Assembly (NCBI GenBank): GCA_000969725.1
Contig: JXSR01S003747.1
From: Ophiothrix spiculata
Lineage: Eukaryota > Echinodermata > Ophiuroidea > Amphilepidida > Ophiotrichidae
Direction: 5' to 3' (one strand)
DNA length: 38,199 bases
The notes below the pieces were generated by a model. The model did not search any database and had not been told where the DNA came from. It saw only the letters and a list, made by a program, of their open reading frames with translations. Within the stretch, counting starts at the first letter, position 1, and each line of letters starts with the position of its first letter. Below, in pieces: positions 11,101 through 23,100 of the stretch. The position numbers and the translations under genes were made by a program.

Positions 11101-14100
11101 TCAAATTTTTCTCTTTGACTAGCTGTCCAATTAATGCCCTTGACCAGTCAAAATAATAAGACAAAAGGTATTTTTATTACTTTTGACTGTTGAGTTTCAG
11201 TATGAATACTTTGTAACTGTAAATTGGTTCAATAAGATATCAGATTTCACCAATAGAGAATTAGCCAATTTTTACAGATAATTTATTTTGCAAGATGAAT
11301 GTTTGAAGTGTAAAATCTACATATGCATTCTTGTGCATGAAAAAAAAAGCTTTTAATTTTGATAATATTCAAAAAAGTGCTCAAATCAGAGTTATTAAAG
11401 TAATCAATTGTTTCCTTTGTAAAGATAAATAAACAAGAAAATAAAAAAGTTCAATAAAAGAATACACTATGATTTCATTTAAGGCTATTCTTAACCTTTT
11501 ATGTGAACCACTTATGTAAACACCCATTTCCCTTTTCTCATACAGTAATACAATGACTAATTTTGTTTTTGTCTTTAATTTGCTCCAGTACAATGCCAAA
11601 ATTGCCGACTATGGAATCTCTAAGTTTGCCACGCCATATGGCTTAAGGGCGCCAGAGGGCACGCCGGGTTACCGAGCTCCAGAGGTCATCAGAGGGATAA
11701 CAACTTACAATACAGAGGTAAATATGAAGGGAGATTGCTAAATGTAAATTATGAGTTGTTTATAGACTAGTTATAAGATTTTGTGTTCAAAAAGTTATTT
11801 CAAAAACATTAACAACCCCCATTCAACTTGGGCATTAATTCTTTACAAAATAGCTCCATCAGAATGTAAATTTGATGATTAAAATTTGATTACATCAGAA
11901 CAGTAGCACAGTAACTCACCACATAACTCGCCTTTCATCTCACCTGACAACTCTCTACAAAAATAGCTACCCTTGATTAGCCTTACAACTTCAGCTGGTT
12001 TCAGATAACTCACCACATAACTCACCTTTCAACTCACCTGACAACTCTTTACAAAAATAGCTACCTTTTTTTTTACCAATTTGCAGTTGGCCATGCATGT
12101 AATGTGCACAGCTTGGAAACCCAATATTCACTTTGAAATTTATGTATATTGGAAATTTAGAGTTGCCAATTATGACCATAAAATGTATTTCTTGTTGCAT
12201 AAACTTGTTAGATATGCTGTATTGGGATCTGCCATCCTAGTTACATTACTTATCTCAAAAAAATATAATTATTTAGTTATAAGCGATAGATATTATAGTA
12301 ATATAGATGATTTAGTGTAATATGTATTTATAATCATTATTTGATAGAAAAGAACTTAACTCAACATAAATTGAATTTTTAAAAGATGTTATAGTGATAA
12401 TTTCCCTCCATCCAAATTTTGCATTGTGGTTGGCATTTTAATAGATTTCAAATTTGAAATGATAAAAGGAAATTATCATAATTAACCGGGACCAACTGAT
12501 GTGATTAATATCCTTTTTGTTGACAGGTCTTCAATTTGAGGTGACTTGAGAACCATTCATGGCAGTCATATGTTCTTAATCAAAGTTCAAATGCACTTGT
12601 CAATTATATTTTTTAAAACTTTTTTTAAGTATCATAATGATACAGCAACTATTTCACAGGTCAATACTCTTGCAAGTGAAAGTAGTATACAAAGTTTGTG
12701 AACCTGTTTCATCAGTGCATTCAACTATCATAGTAAAGATTGTTTGCAAGTTCTTTTAAGATCACCATTTTTTTTTTGGGCATGTGACAAATGTTAAGCC
12801 TTAAAGGGACTGGCCTAGATCCTTTCTGCTACTTTCCGAACAGTAGTCGTACATGTTTTTACTTGTATCGACCAAGCTATCAGTTTTTTTCCCTGAATTT
12901 GTGAAGTATTGGAAAAACTTGCAATTCTTTACCAACTTGAGTTTTTATACCTGTGCATAAAAATTGGTGTGAAGGCCATGTTTCTTGTGTCAAATCTTCT
13001 AAATATCCAGTTACTATACCTATGATGGTCAAATGAATTATTTCGCTCTGAATATAAATTGAATTGTCGTGAGTAGCTTCAAATGATGTTTTATGTTTTA
13101 CCTGCTAAAACCATTTGAAGAAACAAATTCAGGATTTATTAGAAAAAGCTATACATATTCATGCTACCATTTTAGCAATTTCCGTATGAATTTTCTTATT
13201 TGTTTTCAATGTGGCTTGTCTCTTAAAGTTTAAAAAGTAAGAGTAATATTATGGGCTCTGTAAACCCTTTGTTTTCATAAATTGTTTTTGCTCCGTAACT
13301 CAACAACGGATAATTAATTCCAAATAAAAGTATATATTTCTAGAAGCGGATTTGCATAATGAACATGGTGGTGAGGTTATTTTGGGACCAAAATGTGTCA
13401 TTTTGGCCCCAAGGTCAAAAAACAGTCCAAAAATCATGTTTTTTGCCCAAATTTTACGTGAAAGCTAACTAAATTTTGTTTTTTGGTAAAATTTTGAAAC
13501 ATTTTGCTTTTTAGAATCTAGAAAGCAATATCTAGGAACGCATTTAACTTATAATGTTTTCAACTATGGTCACAATACTTTGTATAAATGGTTACGAATA
13601 GTGTTTTGATGATAATTTGACGATTTTGTAAATGTTTTGTCAATTTATTCTGAAACCGAGTCCTTAGACCATAAGAAATATGTAAATAATGGTCTTGAAA
13701 ATGTCAGCATGCACTTTGCATATTCATACCCGTTCATACAAACGCCATATACGACTAATTGTGACAATAGCTTTAATTTGATATATGTTTGTTTTGTGTA
13801 TTGTAGGTTGATATCTATTCCCTTGGAATCCTTCTATATGAGATGGTGTCAGGGGGCAAGAAGCCATTTGCAGAGCTGGAATTCAGGGCTGAACTAGATG
13901 AGGCTGTGATGAAGGTAGGATGGAACAAGTTCTTTTATTGTCCATCAACTCTTAAAGGATCCCTGTCTGATTGGGTCAGCATTTTTTCAAACTTTCTGAG
14001 ATTTTGGTTTCAAAACATTCCTCATATTTCCTTCATTGCCCATGTGAAATATTACGGCTGAACCGTGTCACGTTTGGGAGATACAAGTGAAAATGTGTTT

Positions 14101-17100
14101 AATAATGGTAACCATAAAATAACTGACACAGTCAAGTATAGGCAAGTGGAAAATACAAAATTTCTCATAAAATCAAAATAGTTGTTCTGATTTTACTGAA
14201 TTGTGAAATTGAAACATTAAGTTGTCATCTTTTTTATGACAGTGAAAATTAAAATTTGAAAAATCGGACCATGTACCTTTAAGTACATACCAGACTTTCC
14301 AATAGACTACTTTCGTATGTCCCATAATGCATCTTGAAGGTACCATAAATACAGGTATTTCTGTGTGATTGACCATATTACTGAGTTGTGGGTAGATGAT
14401 ATTGTGTGAATAACTTAGGAATATACTAAATCATGCAAAAGTACCCGGATTTATGGCATAGAAGGAAACGTTTGGGTTTCTGTATATTGTGCTATATGAC
14501 ACCCCTTATCAAGATTGATCAACGCATTCTAATTTAAAAGTGAAAAAACATTCAAAATTCATTTTATTTCAAAAAAATATTTCTTTCTATTCTATATTTT
14601 GAAGAGCATGTAGCTGCATAGTCTACTTTTGTTGTTGCAACATAATGTGATAAGTAAACCAGTAGGTCCATGACTCTGGTTCGTAAGCATTACTATTTTC
14701 TTAGTTTCTTTCTTTTCATTTTGAATTCATTTGAATTCACCTTACATATGTAAATTGATTGTGTGTGGTAGGTTATAACAAATATTTTAATTATTAAAAT
14801 GGTGTTTATATTTAATTGTAAAATTATCATATATGAAAAATGTATATCATTTCTACATCAAAATTTCAAGTGTGTAAATATTAAAACAACAATAACAACA
14901 TATCTTTCTGATAGCAAGAGTAACTGAAATATCAAAATATTTTTCTCTTATTTCAGAAAAATATATATGAAAAATTGGTTGGTCAGGTGCAGATTAAAAA
15001 GCTGCATATAACACTATAATTGAGATGACCCCTCTGTATTGATATGCAAATTATCTAATTAGGCTTGAAATCACTCTGTTGTTAAAAATGCACTTAAATT
15101 GTAAGTTGCGATGGCTCGTTTAACAGTACCTTTCATTCCACAAATGTTAACGCAACCGTGAAAGTTGGGGAAGAGTTGGAATGTTATTGTCTTAAGCATT
15201 ATAGAAATTGGTTGCTTGGTTACTATTATCATGAGTATTGGTGAAGATTAGTTAACAATCTCCCACCTTCAGTTAAGCAACCCCTCCCAGCAAGTATGGC
15301 CATTTTTAAAAAACTTATCTCCTGACTGTTTTTAACCTTTATCTGCATTGTTTTAACCATATAATGGTATCATATTGTTTTAAATTATGATGGTATATTT
15401 TATTATTTAGTGTTTTGTATTATTACATTATTTGCATTTTGATGTTTCTTATGTTTGACCCCTGGGCACCCATGAAAAACAGTGCTGGCACTGATAGGTT
15501 TCCCCAAGCGAAATAAGAAGTAAATAAACAGACAGATCAGTAGAGCATGACATACGATATTCCCAGATTGCAATTTCTCTTCATACTGGTTATAATCTAT
15601 ACTTTAATTAAACATTAAAGCAAACGTTTTATTGATTGATTGATTGCAATTTCTCTTCATNNNNNNNNNNNNNNNNNNNNNNNNNNNNNNNNNNNNNNNN
15701 NNNNNNNNNNNNNNNNNNNNNNNNNNNNNNNNNNNNNNNNNNNNNNNNNNNNNNNNNNNNNNNNNNNNNNNNNNNNNNNNNNNNNNNNNNNNNNNNNNNN
15801 NNNNNNNNNNNNNNNNNNNNNNNNNNNNNNNNNNNNNNNNNNNNNNNNNNNNNNNNNNNNNNNNNNNNNNNNNNNNNNNNNNNNNNNNNNNNNNNNNNNN
15901 NNNNNNNNNNNNNNNNNNNNNNNNNNNNNNNNNNNNNNNNNNNNNNNNNNNNNNNNNNNNNNNNNNNNNNNNNNNNNNNNNNNNNNNNNNNNNNNNNNNN
16001 NNNNNNNNNNNNNNNNNNNNNNNNNNNNNNNNNNNNNNNNNNNNNNNNNNNNNNNNNNNNNNNNNNNNNNNNNNNNNNNNNNNNNNNNNNNNNNNNNNNN
16101 NNNNNNNNNNNNNNNNNNNNNNNNNNNNNNNNNNNNNNNNNNNNNNNNNNNNNNNNNNNNNNNNNNNNNNNNNNNNNNNNNNNNNNNNNNNNNNNNNNNN
16201 NNNNNNNNNNNNNNNNNNNNNNNNNNNNNNNNNNNNNNNNNNNNNNNNNNNNNNNNNNNNNNNNNNNNNNNNNNNNNNNNNNNNNNNNNNNNNNNNNNNN
16301 NNNNNNNNNNNNNNNNNNNNNNNNNNNNNNNNNNNNNNNNNNNNNNNNNNNNNNNNNNNNNNNNNNNNNNNNNNNNNNNNNNNNNNNNNNNNNNNNNNNN
16401 NNNNNNNNNNNNNNNNNNNNNNNNNNNNNNNNNNNNNNNNNNNNNNNNNNNNNNNNNNNNNNNNNNNNNNNNNNNNNNNNNNNNNNNNNNNNNNNNNNNN
16501 NNNNNNNNNNNNNNNNNNNNNNNNNNNNNNNNNNNNNNNNNNNNNNNNNNNNNNNNNNNNNNNNNNNNNNNNNNNNNNNNNNNNNNNNNNNNNNNNNNNN
16601 NNNNNNNNNNNNNNNNNNNNGATGCCTCTACGTCATCTGTGGTTTACCAAGTTCAGTAGCCAAGCACAATAACAGGGTCACTTTGATTGAGTAGATGCAT
16701 TGTAGTTCAGTGATCTCTGTTGATAGCTTAATTTGTTTGCTCAAATCATATGCTTGACACATATTTTGGCATGTTTAATCATTATTAATCTAATTATATT
16801 TGGTCAAACAAGATACTGTAAATGCAACTTATACCAGTTAACAAGTCCAATGTAGTTGGACCGATACCAATTTATTATTTTGGTTAATTTTCAAACTCTA
16901 ATTTCATGACAATAATAGTCAAAGAATAAAGCAAATATTAACTTATGAAAATTAGTCATTTATTCAGAAAAACAACATTCACAAAATCAACAAATGAAAA
17001 CATCACAGTGCTTAAATTCAGTTGCTGAATTCAACAACTATTGACTGAATAACCAAGACTATAAAATATGAAAACATGAGTTCTCATATTGTAACATTGA

Positions 17101-20100
17101 TTTACTTCTTGCCCAATAGGGACGTCAGCTTCCGCCAATTACCCATCATGCAGGAGTTGCCCCATGGCCAGATCTTCAGGAACTCATTAGACATTGCATG
17201 GAACAAACTCCTGATCAAAGACCTACGGTAAGATTAAATCGGCCAACTGCTTTAGGCACTTGGTGTCCCCCTCATCATACCCCTACTTAAATACTTTTAG
17301 GAGCTTAATCAGACACTGCAGGGAACTAATTTCTAGGATTGGACAAACTGTTCATCATACTCCTACCAAGATATCTTTAGGAACTCATTAGATGTTTTCT
17401 ATCAAGACAAAATTCCCAATTACACTTCCTGATCAGAAGTATATATTGACTCTCACTTCATTTTTTGTGCTCATTATATTCCTATTAATTTTTTCTTCTT
17501 TGAAATCAAGAACTTGACACTTTTTAAGCTAAGGCTATAACCCTCTCTCCTTTGATCAGGTATATAAGATTGAATTAACAATCAGTAATTGCTATTAAAA
17601 TGACACCTCTTCCGTACTTCTAGATCTTTAGGAACTCACTACCCAAGGTACAGAACAAGTGCCCACATTTTGAATTTGTTTTTGCCTGATGGTAAATTCT
17701 GAAAGTTTGAATAAATTGTAGAGATAAATATTAGAGTTGAGTGTACATGGAAAATCTCCATTTTTAAGGCTGGTGTCAACTCTTCATTTTTGGAAAGGAT
17801 TTTACTCATTAACTCGCCAACTAAAAATTAAATCCATGTAAAAGATACAATTCTAGAAGCGAATTTGCATGCAGATCACAGTTGTGCTGTTGATTTTAGA
17901 CAAAAACCTTTGATTTTGACCCTAGGGCCAAAATAGGCATTTTTGGCACCACATATTTCTGAAAAGCCTAACTAAAATTTACTTTCGTAAAAAATGGACT
18001 TGCAAGTACTTTTTAGAATCTTGAAATTTATGTCAAGGTTCAGTTTTCTCAAAATGTTGATTCTCATTTTATTTTTTGAAACATTACCCAAAGAAGGTCA
18101 AAAGTTGCCATTTTGCTATTTTTGTGGCACAAATGGCCACCTTTAAACCATTTTTTGACAATATTTCGAAAATTAAGATAAAAATCAAATAGTTGAGGAA
18201 CCCGAATTTGGACATTTGTATCTGTTCCAAAAAGTACTCAAGTTGCAAATTTTTTAATTAGGCTTTCCAGAAATTGTTGGCACAAAACACATATTTTGGC
18301 CCTAGAGTCAAAATGATAAGACTTTTGTCAAAAATCAACATCCCATCGTGTTCCACATGTCATAAATGTATATTTTTATATGGAATTAATTTTCTTTGCT
18401 AATATACAGAGCAAAAATTGATCAAAAAAATGATGGGTTGACACCAACCTTAAGTCCTGTTGCAGTCATTGAGGATCTTTAATCCTTCTATAACTATGCT
18501 GTGTCAATATATTCTTAAAATGTGTACTATTTTTCACAGGCTGCTCAAGTCCACAAGTGGCTGTCTTCACCAGATCTCATCAGCCTCAAAAGATTATATC
18601 CAGTGGTGAATGACATCAATGTGGAATCATCAACTGTCAGGGTAAGACTGGAGCTAACCCCCCCCCCCCCCACCCCCACCCCCACAATAAATCATAATTC
18701 TACTCATGTGGCTATGAAGTTTAAAAATTATTTTCTTGCCGCTTGATTTATTATTTTTTATTTTGCTAACTTAAGTGAGAAAATCAGATTTGAATGTACA
18801 AAAAATTAAAGGATAACCCAAGAAAGCCACTCTAAAAGCACATTTCCTTTGAAGTTTGTATGATAGAAATTATGAAGAAAGCTGTGATTAAGGTGCACGA
18901 GAAAAAGAAAGTACTTGAAGAAAATCTGAGAGATCATATTTGGATCGGCAACTTAACTCGCATGCGGCACAGTTTAACCGCAGTGATCAAACTCATGCAG
19001 CAGTGTTGAAACACTTAACCTTTCTCATTCATGTCTGATTTCCGATCTCACAATCTTTGATTCTCAATGTCCCCCATATCTGAGATCCAATCTCCCATTT
19101 TTTTTTTAGATTTTCCCTATCTCTGCTATTTCATATCCACTTCTTTAATCACTGATCTCTCCATCTTTGATTTCTCATTTCTCCCAACTTTGAAATCTGA
19201 TCTTTCCAATCTTTTATCTATCTATCCCATCTTTAATCTTTAATCTCTTATCTTCCTCATCTCGAAATCCTATACTTCTTATCTTCAATATCCAATCTCG
19301 CCATCTATTAGAGCCCGTGCATCTTACAGAGTCAATCGCCATTCTGTTTGTGTTGAAATTAAATTACAGGAAAACATTGACATAAAAGGAAGCAATCATT
19401 TATATTGGAAAAAACTACTGAATTGAAGTCCAATTGTACTGTTGATATCTGTTTCAGACTTTCACTCATAACAGAGAGGAATGCTGCGAGGTATGGTTTG
19501 CTGGAGGAGAGAAGACCTCTACCATGTTGTCATGGATCAATCCATTCTCTTCAGATCCAAAAGCATCAATACAGGTAACTACTTGGATATAACTCAGTAC
19601 TGTAGATCACAAACCCTAAACCTTAAATGTATGATCTTTGATTGGAGAAAGTTGAGGGTTGAAAAGTGGTTTTAAGCCTTCCACTTTTAATGATAAATTT
19701 CTCTAATTTGTGAGTCCAGTTTTCAACCTACAGGGTCAACATTGCTTTTTTTGCTTCATCTTGGATTTACAAACAAGTAGCGAGATACTGGTACTGTGTA
19801 TTGAATACAGCTCTGTATATGTGTTTCATCAGTGTAATTCTTGTATTGCAGCAATGTGTAGCTAACATAAAAAGTTAACTATGTGACTTTTGATGTATCA
19901 AGAAAATATCAACTCTCAGAGTAAAATTTTAGTGATGCCCCACATATAGTAACATCCGAATTCTGAAAATTATTTATTTGAATCTGGGGTTGTTGAATTT
20001 TTCTCACAATTTTTGTACTAGTTATGCATGCTCTTGGAGCTCCTATTGTAGGTGTGCAAACTGCAGGTTAGTTTAAGTGGTGGGGTGTTTTTCGGAAGGT

Positions 20101-23100
20101 GGGACGGTCCTAGAGGTGTTTTTGCACCTGTTTGTCCCATTCTGTTTGCTGGTACCCTGCGAATTGATTACTTTATCTTAATTTTGATTTGAATGTGTAA
20201 TATTTTATATTTTTATATGTAACATCTACATTTAGGTGCCAGTGATAAAGTGAAATAAATAAAAAAATAAATGAACTAGCCAAGAAATTATTTCTACTCA
20301 GATTCTACTAATATTGCTTGTATTATAGGGCATGGTATTCAACAAGGGCAGAGCTCTGAGTATACTTGCTGTAGGCCACTCATTTATACTGGTAGGAACA
20401 CAGAGTGGCCATATCTGTACATGTGATGTGTCTGCCAAGCCGTACTGTTTCTTCCACTCCATGCCGGTATTAGAGGATGCAGTACTCAGTCTAGTCTACT
20501 TGCCAAGGTGAGTTTGGGTTTGTTTGTTTGTCAGGGGTTCATGAGATCTATAAAATGTCTCAGATCAAGAACTAGAGTTATTAATGCGCATAGAAGTAAA
20601 TGCAGATGAAGTATTGTACACTATGCTTCTCTTACTATTAATTCCACATGGCCTCTGCACACTTGGGTACCGATGTGCCATCTCACCACAGATCTACTGT
20701 GAAATCAAAGAGCTATTGCAGCCTTAAGTATGGTGTAGCTTTAGGCCTAAAAAATATGTTTGTTTGCCCTCTACGACCGACCCTAAAATGCCAAAAATTT
20801 GGGTTGGGTATTTTATTTTTTTTTCTTCTTCAAACGTGTAAAATATGAAAACTCAATATTTTTGATGGAAAATGTAAAATTTAGCAGTATAAAGTCACAT
20901 TTAGTAGTATAAAATACATATTTCTTGTAAATAATGATCCACAATCTTTGATTAAGCCCTGCATTGTTTGGTATTCACAATAAAATCCATGGAATGACAT
21001 CATTCTTTAAAATATATGTGAAGAGTACAAAAAAGAGAAGATCAACCGACCGACCGACCCAAAATTTTGATTTTTCCACTGGAGGGCAAACAAACAATAT
21101 ATTTTTTTTGGCCTTATTAAAACAATCTCAGCCCTCGCTCACATTCAATGAGTCTCCCGCATACTCAATTTCATGATCTTGATGAGACTCAAGCTATGAT
21201 GATCAATACCACTCGTAAAGAGTCCAAAATCTTAATTTATTAGGTTTACAGGTCCAGTAAATGTTTCAACTTACTAAAGGGATTGCTTCAAAACTCAACC
21301 AGCAGTTGACTTTATGGTTGATATTGTTTCCGAGTTTTAAAGTGGCCCTTAAAGGGGCAATTCATGATCCACTTTTCACCCACAAGGTCACCTCTATCAA
21401 AATTGAGTTTTTTAGCCTATAAGAATCCTCAACTGGTATATGTTACGATCCCAAAACCAGTCTTTTATATGTGCTTGCATTTTCTAAATATTGTCGGGGC
21501 CCGACAGTAAATTACAACACAGTAGCCTATGGGGATTTTCAAAATGCTGAAAAGCTTGTAACTTGGAATTGAATCGGAATCAAGTGAAATTTTCAGTATC
21601 AATTTATGTTGTACTCTTCTTTCTATTTAGTTAGAAAAGAGGCGAGGTAGTTGTCACATAAAAATCATGAAATTGCACCTTTAAAATACTATGCGTTTGG
21701 ATTATTTCAGTAATCACAGTGATGAACAACAAAACCCAGCAGGATTGGTGTTGGCAGGCTTGGCAAATGGCAAACTAGCTATCTATAATTTCAGCCGTCT
21801 CAAAATGGTAAGATGATCATATGTATCTGTAGTTTGGCGCGCAAATTTAAATTGACTAGAAAGTGACCTGACCTTTTGTCAGGTCATGACCTTTGTTCTT
21901 GCTCGTCGCTATTTTATTTTTTTGTTATTGCCCTGCATTTTCTTGTTGTATCCAGATATAAAACTGTCAATCTTGAGATATGTGGAAGTCTTGGCATCCA
22001 CGGCTACCATACACTCTCATAAGGCTCGAGTTTAATAATAATGGTACCCCACAACAGTTGCCGTTAAGTTGTTTTTGTGAGCTTCACGGTTGATAGTATC
22101 AAGTTTTGGATGGTTTGAAGCTATTGAACACTACATGGGTCTCATGAAGATCAACAGGGTTCATAACAATTTAGGATTGGCTAATGTCATTAAAAACATG
22201 TCAAAGAACTCGTCGTCTCATAACTATTACAAAAGTATATAATTCATTGTATTTTGCACTTCTTGATGAGGTATGGGTCTCTTTCAGTCATAGGCCAAAT
22301 GAGATCAAAAACTTTAAACAACCTTTCAATTCCACAAACAAGGTATCAGATTACTTCTTTTCACACATAGGTCTACATTGTTACGTACTTGGATGTTCCT
22401 AGTTATCAGTATGACATTTTCAATATTTTGAACGTTTTTTTCAATAGAGTGTATGAAGTTCTTAGGACAAAAAAATTAAGATTTGATCAATATCGATCAA
22501 TGATATTTAAGGGTCAAACCAGGGACCTCCCGTTAATGAAGCTGGCAGTCTGCCATGAACTATAAAGTCAAGATGGTTTCAAAGCGCTAGAATTGATCAA
22601 GGCTTATAATTTTATCCAAGTTTTGACTCATGCCCTGTGGGAATGAATTTGTCCTTTTAGTTCCTTGTTGAATTTCTCACATTTGAATTTTCCTATATGT
22701 GTAGGCTCGTGATTGTTGGCCTGAGAGGGTCCTGGATATCGGCACCCTATGGGACCCACTGAGGTGTGTGACTTTGGCTCATAATAGGTTGTTCATTGGA
22801 GCAGGCAGCCAGCTGATTGCCGTTGATAAAGAGGATCTATTGGATGATTTTGATGGGTCTACTGACACTGCTGAGTTGGGATGTCTTGGGCTTGGAGATA
22901 GGTAAGCAAGTCACACAGGTCAAATTCATGGGCCGATTATTGGCTCCTTGTGGGAGCAGGCAGCCAGCTGATTGCCGTTGATAAAGAAGATCTATTAGAT
23001 GATTTTGATGGGTCTACTGATACGGCTGAGTTGGGATGTCTTTGGTCTGGAGAAAGGTATGCAAAGCTAGATTTATACTGGACACGCACTCAAACAGGAT

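Larger units (their letters stand above)
2858..11588 (+). other. Intron, 8.7 kb, repeat-filled
   Basis: The largest intron in the window. It holds a pair of related fold-back repeats (3189-3720 and 5031-5548), a TTAA element (4374-4690), a nested pair (5687-6236 with 5861-6120 inside), a CCTTGAAAGT-rich element (6372-6700), a TTAA element (8371-8680), a TA-flanked element (9430-9777) and a tRNA-like sequence on the minus strand (10105-10185). The stretches 6701-8366, 8685-9427 and 10200-11588 contain no structure I can name, apart from a short TA run near 8238. Confidence 0.85.
11718..13806 (+). other. Intron, 2.1 kb
   Basis: Contains a 94-bp-period duplication (11912-12066), a TTAA-bounded element (12805-13222) and a partial copy of the fold-back family J (13252-13560). 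12070-12800 and 13560-13800 show nothing I can name. Confidence 0.8.
13915..17119 (+). other. Intron, 3.2 kb including an assembly gap
   Basis: Contains a family D element (13956-14278), a possible 30-nt cassette exon (14957-14986), a retroelement-like tail (about 15470-15530) and 960 N bases (15661-16620). 14290-14940 and 16621-17110 show nothing I can name. Confidence 0.8.
18642..19457 (+). other. Intron, 816 bp with C-rich and pyrimidine-rich tracts
   Basis: Holds a poly-C/CCCCCA tract (18658-18684) and a degenerate ATCTC/ATCTTT pyrimidine-rich block (about 19018-19312). The rest shows nothing I can name. Confidence 0.8.
20508..21710 (+). other. Intron, 1.2 kb
   Basis: Nearly half is two MITEs: Harbinger-like 20744-21113 and TTAA-bounded 21353-21680, the latter ending 30 bases before the next exon. 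Confidence 0.85.

Noticed and set aside
15636..16694. Three long open frames of about 340 codons
   Set aside because: They exist only because N bases contain no stop codons.
22919..23056. Functional alternative exon formed by the duplicated WD40 fragment
   Set aside because: The only nearby acceptor would give a 17-base intron after the first donor, and joining to the previous phase-0 exon breaks the frame.
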